Below are positions 45,115-52,851 of a stretch of 64,000 nucleotides of DNA, in pieces. A program made the position numbers and the translations under genes. The stretch's first letter is position 1. Each line of letters opens with the position of its first letter. Origin of the DNA: Ignavibacteriota bacterium. GTDB taxonomy: Bacteria > Bacteroidota > Ignavibacteria > UBA10030 > UBA6906. The notes beneath the pieces were generated by a model, which was not told the DNA's origin, did not search any database, and was given only the letters and a program-made list of their open reading frames with translations. Where the stretch lies: positions 105,959 through 169,958 of the forward strand of contig JADJHP010000014.1 of assembly GCA_016707525.1 (NCBI GenBank), read 5' to 3'.

Positions 45115-46241
45115 CCGACACAGGGCGCACACCGGAGTGGGCCGAACCCGGAACACCGGGCACGTTCGCTTCCACCGTCATGAAGGGGGTGGAAGGCGGA
45201 CACGACGGACTTCCGGGTGCTGCACCTCCGGTTCCAGGTACCAGCTCTCCCGCGCGTCCGCTTCCGGCGATTGAAGAGTACATCGCAGGCGTGCGGGGGG
45301 GTGACCGCGTCATGCTCGCCCGCGCCATCACGCTCATTGAAAGTAACGCTCCCGCGCATGCGGATCCCGCCCGCGAGGTGCTTACCCGTCTTCTTCCTTT
45401 CAGCGGCAAGGCGATACGCGTCGGCGTCACCGGTGTGCCCGGTGCCGGGAAGAGCACGTTCATCGAGGCACTGGGCCTCTACCTCACAGGAAAGGGCCAT
45501 AGGGTCGCCGTCCTTGCCGTTGATCCGAGTTCCAGTATCAGCCGTGGCAGCGTGCTCGGCGACAAGACAAGGATGGAGCGGCTGGCGCGCGATGAGCGCT
45601 GCTTCATCCGGCCTTCGCCGTCCGGCGGGAACCTCGGCGGCGTTGCGCGCAAGACCCGCGAGACCATGCTTCTCTGTGAGGCGGCAGGATACGACGTCAT
45701 ACTCGTGGAGACCGTCGGGGTCGGGCAGAGCGAGATCACGGTCCGCTCGATGGTGGATTTCTTCCTCCTGCTGCTGATCACCGGCGCAGGGGACGAGTTG
45801 CAGGGGATCAAGAAAGGCGTGATGGAGCTGGCCGACCTCGTGGCGATCAACAAGGCCGATGGGGAGAACCGTACGCGCGCCGAAACCACGCGTGCGGAGT
45901 TCGCGCATGCGCTGCATTTTCTCACCCCGGCGACCGAGGGATGGGCGCCTCCCACCCTCACGTGTTCAGCTTTGACGGGGGAGGGCGTTCCGGCGCTCTG
46001 GGAGAAGGTGGAAGATTTCCGCGTGCAGACGACCGCCTCCGGCGTGCTCGCGAACCGGCGCAACGATCAACTTCTGGCATGGCTGCACGGGATGGTGGGA
46101 GAGCATCTCCGGTCGTTGTTCTATGCACATCCCTCCGTTGCCGGCCGTCTTCCCGCCATGGAGCAGCAGGTCGTTGCCGGGACCATCACCGCCGCTGCCG
46201 CGGCACAGGAATTGATCCGCCACTTCGAACAACGTACATGA
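45111..46241 (+). CDS. meaB: Methylmalonyl-CoA mutase-associated GTPase
   Basis: A 376-residue G3E-family GTPase (MeaB/ArgK) that guards and reloads the cobalamin cofactor of MutAB. The P-loop is GVPGAGKS at residues 108-115. Other G motifs are VDPSSSISRGSVLGDK, ETVGVGQSE and NKAD. About 50 N-terminal residues are Gly/Pro-rich and not conserved. The start overlaps mutB by 4 bp (ATGA), consistent with a mutase-chaperone unit. Confidence 0.96.
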   Translation: MTDTGRTPEWAEPGTPGTFASTVMKGVEGGHDGLPGAAPPVPGTSSPARPLPAIEEYIAGVRGGDRVMLARAITLIESNAPAHADPAREVLTRLLPFSGKAIRVGVTGVPGAGKSTFIEALGLYLTGKGHRVAVLAVDPSSSISRGSVLGDKTRMERLARDERCFIRPSPSGGNLGGVARKTRETMLLCEAAGYDVILVETVGVGQSEITVRSMVDFFLLLLITGAGDELQGIKKGVMELADLVAINKADGENRTRAETTRAEFAHALHFLTPATEGWAPPTLTCSALTGEGVPALWEKVEDFRVQTTASGVLANRRNDQLLAWLHGMVGEHLRSLFYAHPSVAGRLPAMEQQVVAGTITAAAAAQELIRHFEQRT

Positions 46242-46251
46242 TACAACGACC

Positions 46252-46656
46252 ATGAACCCAACACACATTGAACACATCGGTATCGCCGTCAAAGACCTGC
46301 AGTCATCCATAGCGTTCTTCGAAAAACTCCTCGGCACCGCATGCTACGCGGTGGAAGAGGTGGCGGACCAGAAGGTCCGGACGGCGTTCTTCCGTATCGG
46401 ACAAACGAAGATCGAACTCCTGGAATCCATGACGCCGGATGGCCCGATCGGCAAATTCATTGAAAAGCGGGGAGAGGGTGTGCATCACCTTGCCTTCGCC
46501 GTCCCCGATGTTGCGGGCGCATTGCAGGAGGCACAGACTGCAGGACTACAACTGATCGATGCACAACCGCGGAAAGGTGCGGAGGGGCTCACCATCGCCT
46601 TTCTCCACCCGAAGTCGACGAACGGCGTTCTCACCGAACTCTGTTCGCACGCCTGA
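46252..46656 (+). CDS. mce: Methylmalonyl-CoA epimerase
   Basis: A 134-residue VOC-fold enzyme that converts (R)- to (S)-methylmalonyl-CoA. Metal ligands are the His in HIEHIGIAV, the His in GVHHLAFAV and the Glu in LTELCSH; LLESMTPDGPIGKFIEKRG is typical. It links MutAB to the decarboxylase that follows 28 bp downstream. Confidence 0.97.
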   Translation: MNPTHIEHIGIAVKDLQSSIAFFEKLLGTACYAVEEVADQKVRTAFFRIGQTKIELLESMTPDGPIGKFIEKRGEGVHHLAFAVPDVAGALQEAQTAGLQLIDAQPRKGAEGLTIAFLHPKSTNGVLTELCSHA

Positions 46657-46683
46657 TCCGCCGACCCAACGAAGGACAGAACA

Positions 46684-48237
46684 ATGCAAACCGTCAATGA
46701 CAAGCTGAAGATCCTGAAAGAGAAGAACGCGCACGTCAATCTTGGCGGCGGCGCGGATCGGCTGGAAGCCCAACACAAGGCCGGGAAAATGACCGCCCAC
46801 GAGCGGCTTCATCTGCTGTATGATAACGGGTTCTACGATGAGCTGTTCCGATTCGTCCAGCACCATTCCACATCGTTCGGACTTGGCGGGAAGGACCTGC
46901 CTGCCGACGGGGTGGTGACAGGCCTCGGAGCGGTGCGGGGGCGGCTGGTCTATGGTTCGTCCCAGGATTTCACCGTGATGGGGGGGAGCGTCGGGCTGAA
47001 GCACGCATGGAAGATCTGCGAGATCATGGACATGGCGCTGAAAGCCGGCGCACCGTACATCTCGATCAATGACAGCGGCGGCGCACGGATCCAGGAAGGC
47101 GTCGATTCCCTGCAGGGGTATGGCCGCATCTTCTATTATAATACCCTCCTGTCCGGTGTCGTGCCGCAGATCTCGATCATCGCGGGCCCCTGTGCCGGTG
47201 GCGCGGCCTATTCGCCCGCCCTCATGGATTTCATCGTGATGGTGAAGGGGACCGGACAGATGTTCATCGCCGGGCCGGAGGTGATCAAGGAGGCGACGGG
47301 CGAGACCATTTCGGCCGAGGAGCTCGGTGGTGCGTACGCACAGGCGGCGCAGAGCGGGAACGTGCACTTCATCGCACGTGATGATGCGGATGCGATCGAG
47401 ATCGTGCAAACCCTGCTCAGTTATCTCCCGAACAACAATACCGAAGATCCGCCGTTCCAGGGGACCGGCGACCTCACGATCATCGAGGACGAGGCCCTGA
47501 ACCAGGTCGTCCCCGACGATCCCCGCGATCCGTACAACATGTTCGATATCCTGCAGATGGTGCTCGATCCCGGGTCGCTCTTCGAGGTCCACGGCCACTA
47601 TGCGAAGAACATGATCGTCTGCTTCGCCCGCCTCAACGGGCGCGTGGTAGGCGTGGTGGCCAATCAGCCCCTGGAGAAATTCGGGGCCATCGATATCGAC
47701 GCGTCGGACAAGGCGTCACGGTTCGTCCGGTTCTGCAATGCGTTCAATATCCCGCTCATCACCTTCGTGGACGTCCCCGGATTCCTGCCGGGCGTCGAAC
47801 AGGAATTCGGTGGCATCATCCGTCACGGCGCGAAGATGCTGTTCTCCTTCTCCGCCGCAACCGTGCCGAAGATCTCGGTCGTGGTGCGCAAGGCGTATGG
47901 CGGGGCCTATCTTGCCATGAGTGCCAAGGCACTCGGAGCGGACCGCATCGCTGCATGGCCGACCGCGGAGATCGCGGTGATGGGTGCGGAAGGGGCGGTC
48001 AATGTGCTGTACCGCAGCGACATCAAGTCCGCCGCCGATCCGCAGGCACGGCGGAAAGAGTTGATCGAGGCGTATAAGCTCCAGTTCTCGAACCCGTATC
48101 AGGCCGCCCAGCAGGGTATGGTCGATGCGGTCATCGAACCGAAGAAGACCCGTGCCTATCTTTCTGTCGCACTGGAATCGTTGCGCAACAAACGTGAACT
48201 CAGGCCGCAGAAGAAGCACGGCCTGATCCCCATGTGA
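46684..48237 (+). CDS. mmdA: Acyl-CoA carboxylase beta subunit / methylmalonyl-CoA decarboxylase alpha subunit
   Basis: A 517-residue carboxyltransferase. The N- and C-terminal crotonase-like halves carry SQDFTVMGGSVGLKHAWKI, INDSGGARIQEG, CAGGAAYSPALMDF and FVDVPGFLPGVEQE with VVRKAYGGAYLAMS. On sequence alone it could be propionyl-CoA carboxylase beta, but the gamma, biotin-carrier and Na+-pump beta genes follow directly and no biotin carboxylase is present. That points to a methylmalonyl-CoA decarboxylase, with transfer of CO2 from methylmalonyl-CoA to biotin. Confidence 0.94.
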   Translation: MQTVNDKLKILKEKNAHVNLGGGADRLEAQHKAGKMTAHERLHLLYDNGFYDELFRFVQHHSTSFGLGGKDLPADGVVTGLGAVRGRLVYGSSQDFTVMGGSVGLKHAWKICEIMDMALKAGAPYISINDSGGARIQEGVDSLQGYGRIFYYNTLLSGVVPQISIIAGPCAGGAAYSPALMDFIVMVKGTGQMFIAGPEVIKEATGETISAEELGGAYAQAAQSGNVHFIARDDADAIEIVQTLLSYLPNNNTEDPPFQGTGDLTIIEDEALNQVVPDDPRDPYNMFDILQMVLDPGSLFEVHGHYAKNMIVCFARLNGRVVGVVANQPLEKFGAIDIDASDKASRFVRFCNAFNIPLITFVDVPGFLPGVEQEFGGIIRHGAKMLFSFSAATVPKISVVVRKAYGGAYLAMSAKALGADRIAAWPTAEIAVMGAEGAVNVLYRSDIKSAADPQARRKELIEAYKLQFSNPYQAAQQGMVDAVIEPKKTRAYLSVALESLRNKRELRPQKKHGLIPM

Positions 48238-48250
48238 TACTGAGGAGACC

Positions 48251-48601
48251 ATGACAGATCCTATTGTGGAAGCGTTCCTCCTGCTCGTCGTTGGTATGGC
48301 GGCGGTCTTTTCCGCCCTGCTGGTGCTGGCCGGGATGATCCGGCTGTTGAAATGGGGGGACTCGTGGATCAACGCGATGCGCATCAGGAAGTATGCAGAC
48401 AAGGTAGAGACGCATCAGGTCGACGACGAGGTGAACGACGAGATCGTTGCCGTGATCACGGCAGCGGTCGCGAGCACCATCCGGAAACCTGTCGTCGTCC
48501 GGAAGATCCGGTTCCTGGAGAGCGGGGCAGAGCCCGCCTGGGCGGTGACCGGACGGTTGAACATCATGGCATCCCATGCCATCACGAAAAGGAAATCCTG
48601 A
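48251..48601 (+). CDS. OadG/MmdD-type decarboxylase gamma/delta subunit
   Basis: A 116-residue protein with one N-terminal membrane helix (residues about 8-33, LLLVVGMAAVFSALLVLAGMI), a basic linker, and a soluble part ending IRKPVVVRKIRFLESG. This matches OadG-family small subunits that hold the carboxyltransferase to the membrane beta subunit. It starts 13 bp after mmdA and ends 2 bp before the biotin carrier gene. Confidence 0.88.
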   Translation: MTDPIVEAFLLLVVGMAAVFSALLVLAGMIRLLKWGDSWINAMRIRKYADKVETHQVDDEVNDEIVAVITAAVASTIRKPVVVRKIRFLESGAEPAWAVTGRLNIMASHAITKRKS

Positions 48602-48603
48602 CC

Positions 48604-49014
48604 ATGAAGAAGTTGATGATCACGGTGAACGGCAAACGGTACGAAGTGGACGTGGAAGTGGTCCATGATGATGATGTGATCGAAAACCAGCCGGCGTTCC
48701 GTCCGCCGGTGCGGGCAGTCGACAGCTATGTCACCCCGGTGAATGCATCGCTGCCTCCGTCCGTTGCAGCAGGCGGGAAGGGGAAGGCTGGTGCGGCCGA
48801 TAAGAAATCGCTGACCTCTCCCATCAACGGTGTGATCCTCGAGATCCCCGTGAAAGAGGGGGATACCGTGAAACAGAATGACATTCTGTTCATCCTTGAG
48901 GCCATGAAGATGAAGACCAACATCTCCTCGCCGCAGAACGGCAAGATCAAGGTGATCAAGGTCAAGGTGTCGGACAAGATCGAAGCCGGTCAGGTCCTGC
49001 TCACCTTTGAATGA
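48604..49014 (+). CDS. mmdC: Biotin carboxyl carrier protein of the decarboxylase
   Basis: A 136-residue biotin carrier. Residues 1-20 form a strand-rich lead (KKLMITVNGKRYEVDVEVV), 40-68 are a flexible Ala/Gly/Lys linker, and 69-136 are the biotinyl domain with EAMKM at 99-103; Lys102 is the biotinylation site. The layout is that of MmdC or the OadA C-terminus. It shuttles carboxylate from MmdA to the membrane subunit encoded next. Confidence 0.95.
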   Translation: MKKLMITVNGKRYEVDVEVVHDDDVIENQPAFRPPVRAVDSYVTPVNASLPPSVAAGGKGKAGAADKKSLTSPINGVILEIPVKEGDTVKQNDILFILEAMKMKTNISSPQNGKIKVIKVKVSDKIEAGQVLLTFE

Positions 49015-49027
49015 CAAGTGAGAGACC

Positions 49028-50158
49028 ATGATCGAGAACCTTGAGAAATTCGTTGCCGGGATGGGCTTCTGGTCCCTGACGTGGGGACAGGTGGCCATGC
49101 TCGGTGTCGCGTCGTTGCTGATCTACCTCGCGATCAAGAAGGGCTTCGAACCGCTGCTCCTCCTGCCGATCGGCCTGGGTGCGTTCCTGGCGAACCTGCC
49201 GGGCAACGGGTTGCTGACCGTGCCGCATGGCAATGAGATCGGCGGGCTCTATTATTATCTGTCGAAGGGCATCGAACTGGAGATCTTCCCGCCGCTGATC
49301 TTCCTGGGCATCGGCGCAATGACCGACTTCGGTCCTCTCCTGGCGAATCCCCGTACCTTCCTTCTGGGGGCGGCAGCGCAGTTGGGCGTCTTCATCGCTC
49401 TCTTTGCCGCCGTCCTTCTGGGGTTCGATCTGAAGGAAGCCGCCGCGATCGGGATCATCGGAGGGGCGGATGGGCCGACCGCGATCTATCTGACGTTGAA
49501 ACTCGCGCCGCACCTGCTGGGCCCCATCGCCGTGGCGGCGTATTCGTATATGGCGCTCGTACCGCTCATCCAGCCGCCGATCATGCGGGCGCTGACCACC
49601 GACAAGGAACGTGCGGTGGTGATGGAGACGCTGAAGCCCGTGTCGCATAAGATCAAGCTCATCTTCCCGCTGGCGGTCACGGTGATCGGTGTGTTCATCG
49701 TTCCCCCGGCGGCACCCTTGCTCGCGATGCTCATGGGCGGCAATCTCCTGCGCGAGAGCGGCGTGGTGGATCGCCTGACGAACATGGCCCAGAACGAGTT
49801 GATCAACATTGTCACGTTCTTTCTGGGTACCTGTGTCGGCATGACGATGGGAGCGGAGGTGTTCCTGCGCTGGGAGACCCTCAAGATCATCTCGCTGGGG
49901 ATCGTGGCCTTCGGGTTCTCCACCGTCGGCGGCGTGCTGTTCGGGAAGCTGATGTACCGGCTCAGTGGCGGCAAGATCAATCCGCTGATCGGCTCGGCAG
50001 GCGTGTCCGCCGTGCCGATGGCGGCACGTGTCTCGCACAATGTCGGACAGGAGTACAATCCGCAGAATTACCTCCTGATGCACGCCATGGGGCCGAATGT
50101 TGCCGGCGTCATCGGGACGGCCATCGCCGCGGGCGTGTTGCTCGCGATCCTCGGTTAG
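49028..50158 (+). CDS. mmdB: Na+-translocating decarboxylase beta subunit
   Basis: A 376-residue polytopic protein of the OadB/MmdB/GcdB family with about nine to eleven helices. Key blocks are FPPLIFLGIGAMTDFGPLL, GIIGGADGPTAIYLT (Asp region used in Na+ translocation), TFFLGTCVGMTMGAEVFL and NPLIGSAGVSAVPMAARVS. It decarboxylates carboxybiotin and exports Na+. With the previous three genes it completes the pump. Confidence 0.97.
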   Translation: MIENLEKFVAGMGFWSLTWGQVAMLGVASLLIYLAIKKGFEPLLLLPIGLGAFLANLPGNGLLTVPHGNEIGGLYYYLSKGIELEIFPPLIFLGIGAMTDFGPLLANPRTFLLGAAAQLGVFIALFAAVLLGFDLKEAAAIGIIGGADGPTAIYLTLKLAPHLLGPIAVAAYSYMALVPLIQPPIMRALTTDKERAVVMETLKPVSHKIKLIFPLAVTVIGVFIVPPAAPLLAMLMGGNLLRESGVVDRLTNMAQNELINIVTFFLGTCVGMTMGAEVFLRWETLKIISLGIVAFGFSTVGGVLFGKLMYRLSGGKINPLIGSAGVSAVPMAARVSHNVGQEYNPQNYLLMHAMGPNVAGVIGTAIAAGVLLAILG

Positions 50159-50177
50159 TCACAAGAAAGGATACGAC

Positions 50178-51047
50178 GTGAATGCTTTGTGGGCAGTGAT
50201 CCTCGGGATCATTCAGGGATTGACGGAATTTCTTCCCATCAGCAGCACCGCGCATCTGACGATCGCGGGGAAGCTGTTCGGTGTCGTGGATGCTGAAGCA
50301 CCGGAATCGTGGACCGCGTTCATGGCGGTGATGCAACTCGGGACCATGGCGGCGGTGCTCATCTACTTCCGCACCGATCTCTGGAATGTCGTTGCGGGGA
50401 TCTTCCGCGACCTGACAGCAGGCACAGCGGGGCGCGGCGAGAGAGGGTGGTCGCAAGAGAGCCGCCTGGGATTCGCGATGGCCCTCGGGACCGTCCCGGT
50501 GCTTCTGGTCGGGTACCTCCTCCGCCATATCATCGAAAGCGCGCTGACGAAGAGTACGATGGTGATCGTCGGGAGCCTGGTCTGTCTGGCGGCGCTGTTA
50601 TGGCTCGCGGAAAAGGTCGCGCGCCATGCGCGCGAGGTCGAAAGTGTGACGTGGAAGGATGCGCTGATCGTTGGCCTCGCGCAGGCGCTCGCGCTCATCC
50701 CCGGCTCCTCACGCTCCGGGACCACGATGACGGCAGCGCTGTTCCTCGGGTTCACGCGGTCCGCGGCCGCACGGTTCTCGTTCCTGCTCAGCATCCCGGC
50801 GGTGCTGGCAAGCGGACTCTATCAGTTGTACAAGGTCGTAGGCATGCTGCAGAGCGGGGCAGACGTCTTTCACCTCGGAGTGGGGAACCTCGTGATCGCC
50901 ACCGTGGTCTCGGGCCTTGCAGGGTATGCTGCCATTGCATGGCTGCTGCGCTACCTGATGCGGCACACGACGATGATCTTTGTCTGGTACCGCTTTGCGC
51001 TCGGCATCGTTCTCACCCTGCTGCTCATGCAGGGTATCCTGAATTAA
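50178..51047 (+). CDS. uppP: Undecaprenyl-diphosphatase
   Basis: A 289-residue membrane phosphatase (BacA/UppP) that recycles undecaprenyl pyrophosphate for cell-wall synthesis. Motifs are QGLTEFLPISSTAH near the N-terminus and PGSSRSG about residue 175. GTG at 50178 follows AAAGGA by six bases and gives the family start MNALWAVILGIIQG. The stop codon lies at the edge of an AT-rich palindrome. Confidence 0.97.
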   Translation: MNALWAVILGIIQGLTEFLPISSTAHLTIAGKLFGVVDAEAPESWTAFMAVMQLGTMAAVLIYFRTDLWNVVAGIFRDLTAGTAGRGERGWSQESRLGFAMALGTVPVLLVGYLLRHIIESALTKSTMVIVGSLVCLAALLWLAEKVARHAREVESVTWKDALIVGLAQALALIPGSSRSGTTMTAALFLGFTRSAAARFSFLLSIPAVLASGLYQLYKVVGMLQSGADVFHLGVGNLVIATVVSGLAGYAAIAWLLRYLMRHTTMIFVWYRFALGIVLTLLLMQGILN

Positions 51048-51081
51048 GAACTAAGAATTCTTAGTTCTTCATTCTTAATTC
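51041..51081. repeat. AT-rich palindrome at the uppP stop
   Basis: A 24-bp perfect palindrome at 51046-51069 (AAGAACTAAGAA / TTCTTAGTTCTT) overlaps the uppP TAA. An outer pair, GAATTAAGAA (51041-51050) and TTCTTAATTC (51072-51081), can form an alternative stem. The patch is far more AT-rich than its surroundings. It may serve as a weak terminator for both strands. Confidence 0.7.
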
Positions 51082-51143
51082 GCACCAGCCGCTGGGAGCA
51101 CCCGGGTCAATGATGGCGACCCTGTGGGCCCAGCGGCTGGTGC
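51082..51143. repeat. 15-bp inverted repeat with 32-bp spacer
   Basis: GCACCAGCCGCTGGG (51082-51096) and CCCAGCGGCTGGTGC (51129-51143) are perfect complements. The right arm lies inside the small minus-strand peptide gene and the left arm just beyond its stop, so the transcript would end in a long hairpin. Confidence 0.7.
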
Positions 51144-51241
51144 GTCTCCACCGGATCCTTGAAGCGCTTCCATCCGCGGAGGCATGAATACAGAAATCCC
51201 AGGAACACTACTCCTACCACGATCGCCACATCCATTGTCAT
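51107..51241 (-). CDS. Small single-pass membrane peptide
   Basis: A 44-residue frame: MTMDVAIVVGVVFLGFLYSC, then LRGWKRFKDPVETHQPLGPQGRHH. It has one membrane helix (about residues 4-20), then a basic, tryptophan-containing tail. GGGAAGGAC stands directly before the ATG, with a second ATG two codons later at better spacing. I know no family. The strong ribosome site, the helix and the positive-inside tail support a real gene. It fills the gap between uppP and the receiver gene, on the opposite strand. Confidence 0.5.
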   Translation of the reverse strand: MTMDVAIVVGVVFLGFLYSCLRGWKRFKDPVETHQPLGPQGRHH

Positions 51242-51522
51242 GTCCTTCCCATTGGCTCAACAGGCCTAAAGTACGGAGCCGTACGAGCGTACTCCATGCC
51301 GGCGGCGTCAAGGTGATCGGCTTCCACATAAGAATCCCGTAAAGAACACAGCAAGGATCAACCACCAGGTCCGCAACCAGGATGCCTTTGCCGGGCCGTG
51401 TGCGGACATGGGTGACAGTGTGCGGCGGGTGACACAGGGCACACCGCCGGGGATGCGGATGGTGTATATTGATTCACCGTGTTTCACTGTCAACCCCGGC
51501 ACGCTAAAAGGAAATGACCGCG
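51242..51522. other. Gap with short inverted repeats, mostly non-coding
   Basis: Apart from the doubtful 33-codon frame, this stretch holds GTACGG/CCGTAC-type short inverted repeats near 51269-51293 and, just before the receiver gene, a ribosome site AAAGGA at 51507. No RNA gene or known riboswitch is recognised. Confidence 0.4.
51308..51409 (-). CDS. Possible second tiny membrane peptide
   Basis: A 33-codon frame, MSAHGPAKASWLRTWWLILA followed by VFFTGFLCGSRSP, with one hydrophobic helix flanked by basic residues. No convincing ribosome site. It lies 66 bp upstream of the 44-residue peptide on the same strand, and the two could form a pair. It may be chance. Confidence 0.25.
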   Translation of the reverse strand: MSAHGPAKASWLRTWWLILAVFFTGFLCGSRSP

Positions 51523-52146
51523 ATGACTTCGCGTGAAGTGTTCATGCAGATGAAGATCGAGCATTATGTGAAGAAGGGTGAAGAATGTTGTGCCATGGCG
51601 CGCTATCCCATTGCCCGCAGAATGCTTGATGCCGCGCTCGCACTCGATCCGCGGCACCCGGCGTCTCTCCTGCTGAAAGAGCGGATCGATGGCGAATTCG
51701 GCCAGGTGCTCCGGCATGGTGGCGCCACTGCGGCGGGCCGCGCAGGGCAGAAGGACGACCTGATCGTGGTGGTGGACCAGGATGAACGCCTCCTGACCCA
51801 CTTTGCCGAAGTGCTGGGCCGCCGCGGATTCCGCTTCGCCGGCGCCGCGACGTATGAGGAGGCCGTGGAGCTCCTTTCCATGGTGATTCCCGATGTCATC
51901 GTTTCTGAGATCAATTTCGATACCGGCGCCCGCGGGTTCGATCTCTTCCTGTGGCTGCGTACGAACAGTGCCTTGACCAATGTGCCGTTCCTGTTCCATG
52001 CGACCCGTATCGACCGCGACGTCATGATCGCCGGCCGCCGTTTCGGCGTGGATGACTTCCTCGTCAAGCCGGTCGATGGTGAATTGCTCGCCGCGGCGGC
52101 AACGACCGTGCTGAACCGCAGGCGCGCTGTACCGATCGCGGTCTGA
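51523..52146 (+). CDS. TPR plus degenerate receiver-domain protein
   Basis: A 207-residue protein. Residues about 10-60 are a TPR-like helical pair (EHYVKKGEECCAMARYPIARRMLDAALALDP). A receiver fold spans about 79-200: acid pocket DQDE at 85-88 and Lys in FLVKPVD are kept, but the phosphoacceptor Asp is Glu129 (DVIVSEINF). Asp-to-Glu can mimic the phosphorylated state, so the domain may be locked or act by protein contact alone. The ATG at 51523 is ten bases from AAAGGA; the ATG at 51514 is too close to it. Confidence 0.78.
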   Translation: MTSREVFMQMKIEHYVKKGEECCAMARYPIARRMLDAALALDPRHPASLLLKERIDGEFGQVLRHGGATAAGRAGQKDDLIVVVDQDERLLTHFAEVLGRRGFRFAGAATYEEAVELLSMVIPDVIVSEINFDTGARGFDLFLWLRTNSALTNVPFLFHATRIDRDVMIAGRRFGVDDFLVKPVDGELLAAAATTVLNRRRAVPIAV

Positions 52147-52177
52147 TCTCCTTGCTTTTCGGACGGATTCTCCCTAC

Positions 52178-52209
52178 CATACCCGGGCCGCACAATCCCC
52201 CCGGGTATG
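52178..52209 (+). promoter_or_regulatory. Hairpin that sequesters the queE start codon
   Basis: CATACCCGGG (52178-52187) and CCCGGGTATG (52200-52209) form a perfect 10-bp stem with a 12-base loop. The last three bases are the queE ATG, and no Shine-Dalgarno sequence is visible. The element could control queE-queC translation, act as a terminator for the upstream gene, or be a protein-binding palindrome. Confidence 0.55.
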
Positions 52210-52851
52210 ATAGAACTCGTCGTTAACGAAATCTTCCACAGTATCCAGGGCGAATCCAGCTACGCAGGGCGACCCTGCGTCTTCATCCGCCTCTCTGCGT
52301 GCAACCTCCGTTGCACCTGGTGCGATACGGCCTACGCGTTCACCGGAGGGGTGCCTATGGCCCTCGACCGGATCCTTGCCACCGTGGCTTCCTATCAGTG
52401 CGATCTTGTCGAAGTGACCGGCGGCGAACCGCTCCTTCAACCAGCATGTCATGACCTGCTCTCCGCCCTGTGCGATGCCGGGTACGAGGTCCTCCTCGAG
52501 ACCGGTGGAAGCCTGGATATCGGTGCGGTCGATGCGCGCGTGCACAGGATCGTGGACGTGAAATGCCCCGGCAGCGGGATGGCGGACCGGAATCTCTGGT
52601 CGAATCTTCCGCTCCTGACATCGCGCGATGAGGTGAAGTTCGTTGTCGCTGACCGGAAGGATTTCGATTGGGCGGTCGACACAGACCGCCGGTTCGGCAT
52701 CTCCGTACGGTGTCCGTTGCTCTTCTCGCCGGTGTTCGGAACGGTGTCGCCGACCGACCTGGCGGCGTGGATCCTCGAAACCGGCGTCCGCGGGCGGTTG
52801 CAGCTCCAGTTGCACAAATATCTCTGGGATCCGCAGCGCAGGGGCGTATGA
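52207..52851 (+). CDS. queE: 7-carboxy-7-deazaguanine synthase
   Basis: A 214-residue radical SAM enzyme of queuosine biosynthesis. The cluster cysteines are C32-x3-C36-x2-C39 (CNLRCTWC); EVTGGEPLLQ binds SAM, and VVNEIFHSIQGES at the start is a QueE signature. It converts carboxy-tetrahydropterin to 7-carboxy-7-deazaguanine. The stop overlaps the queC start (ATGA), so the two consecutive steps are co-translated. Confidence 0.96.
   Translation: MIELVVNEIFHSIQGESSYAGRPCVFIRLSACNLRCTWCDTAYAFTGGVPMALDRILATVASYQCDLVEVTGGEPLLQPACHDLLSALCDAGYEVLLETGGSLDIGAVDARVHRIVDVKCPGSGMADRNLWSNLPLLTSRDEVKFVVADRKDFDWAVDTDRRFGISVRCPLLFSPVFGTVSPTDLAAWILETGVRGRLQLQLHKYLWDPQRRGV

Noticed and set aside
42751..45156. 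801-codon minus-strand frame
   Set aside because: It mirrors mutB over its full length; high GC at third positions of mutB keeps the opposite frame open.
46684..48237. Propionyl-CoA carboxylase as the main call
   Set aside because: The family is the same, but the following gamma, carrier and Na+-pump beta genes and the absence of a biotin carboxylase favour the decarboxylase complex.
51075..51365. 96-codon minus-strand frame
   Set aside because: No family, no clear start signal; the overlapping 44-codon frame has a better ribosome site and a plausible membrane helix.
52178..52209. preQ1 riboswitch upstream of queE
   Set aside because: The simple palindromic stem lacks the A-rich tail and pseudoknot pairing of known preQ1 classes, so I report only a hairpin.
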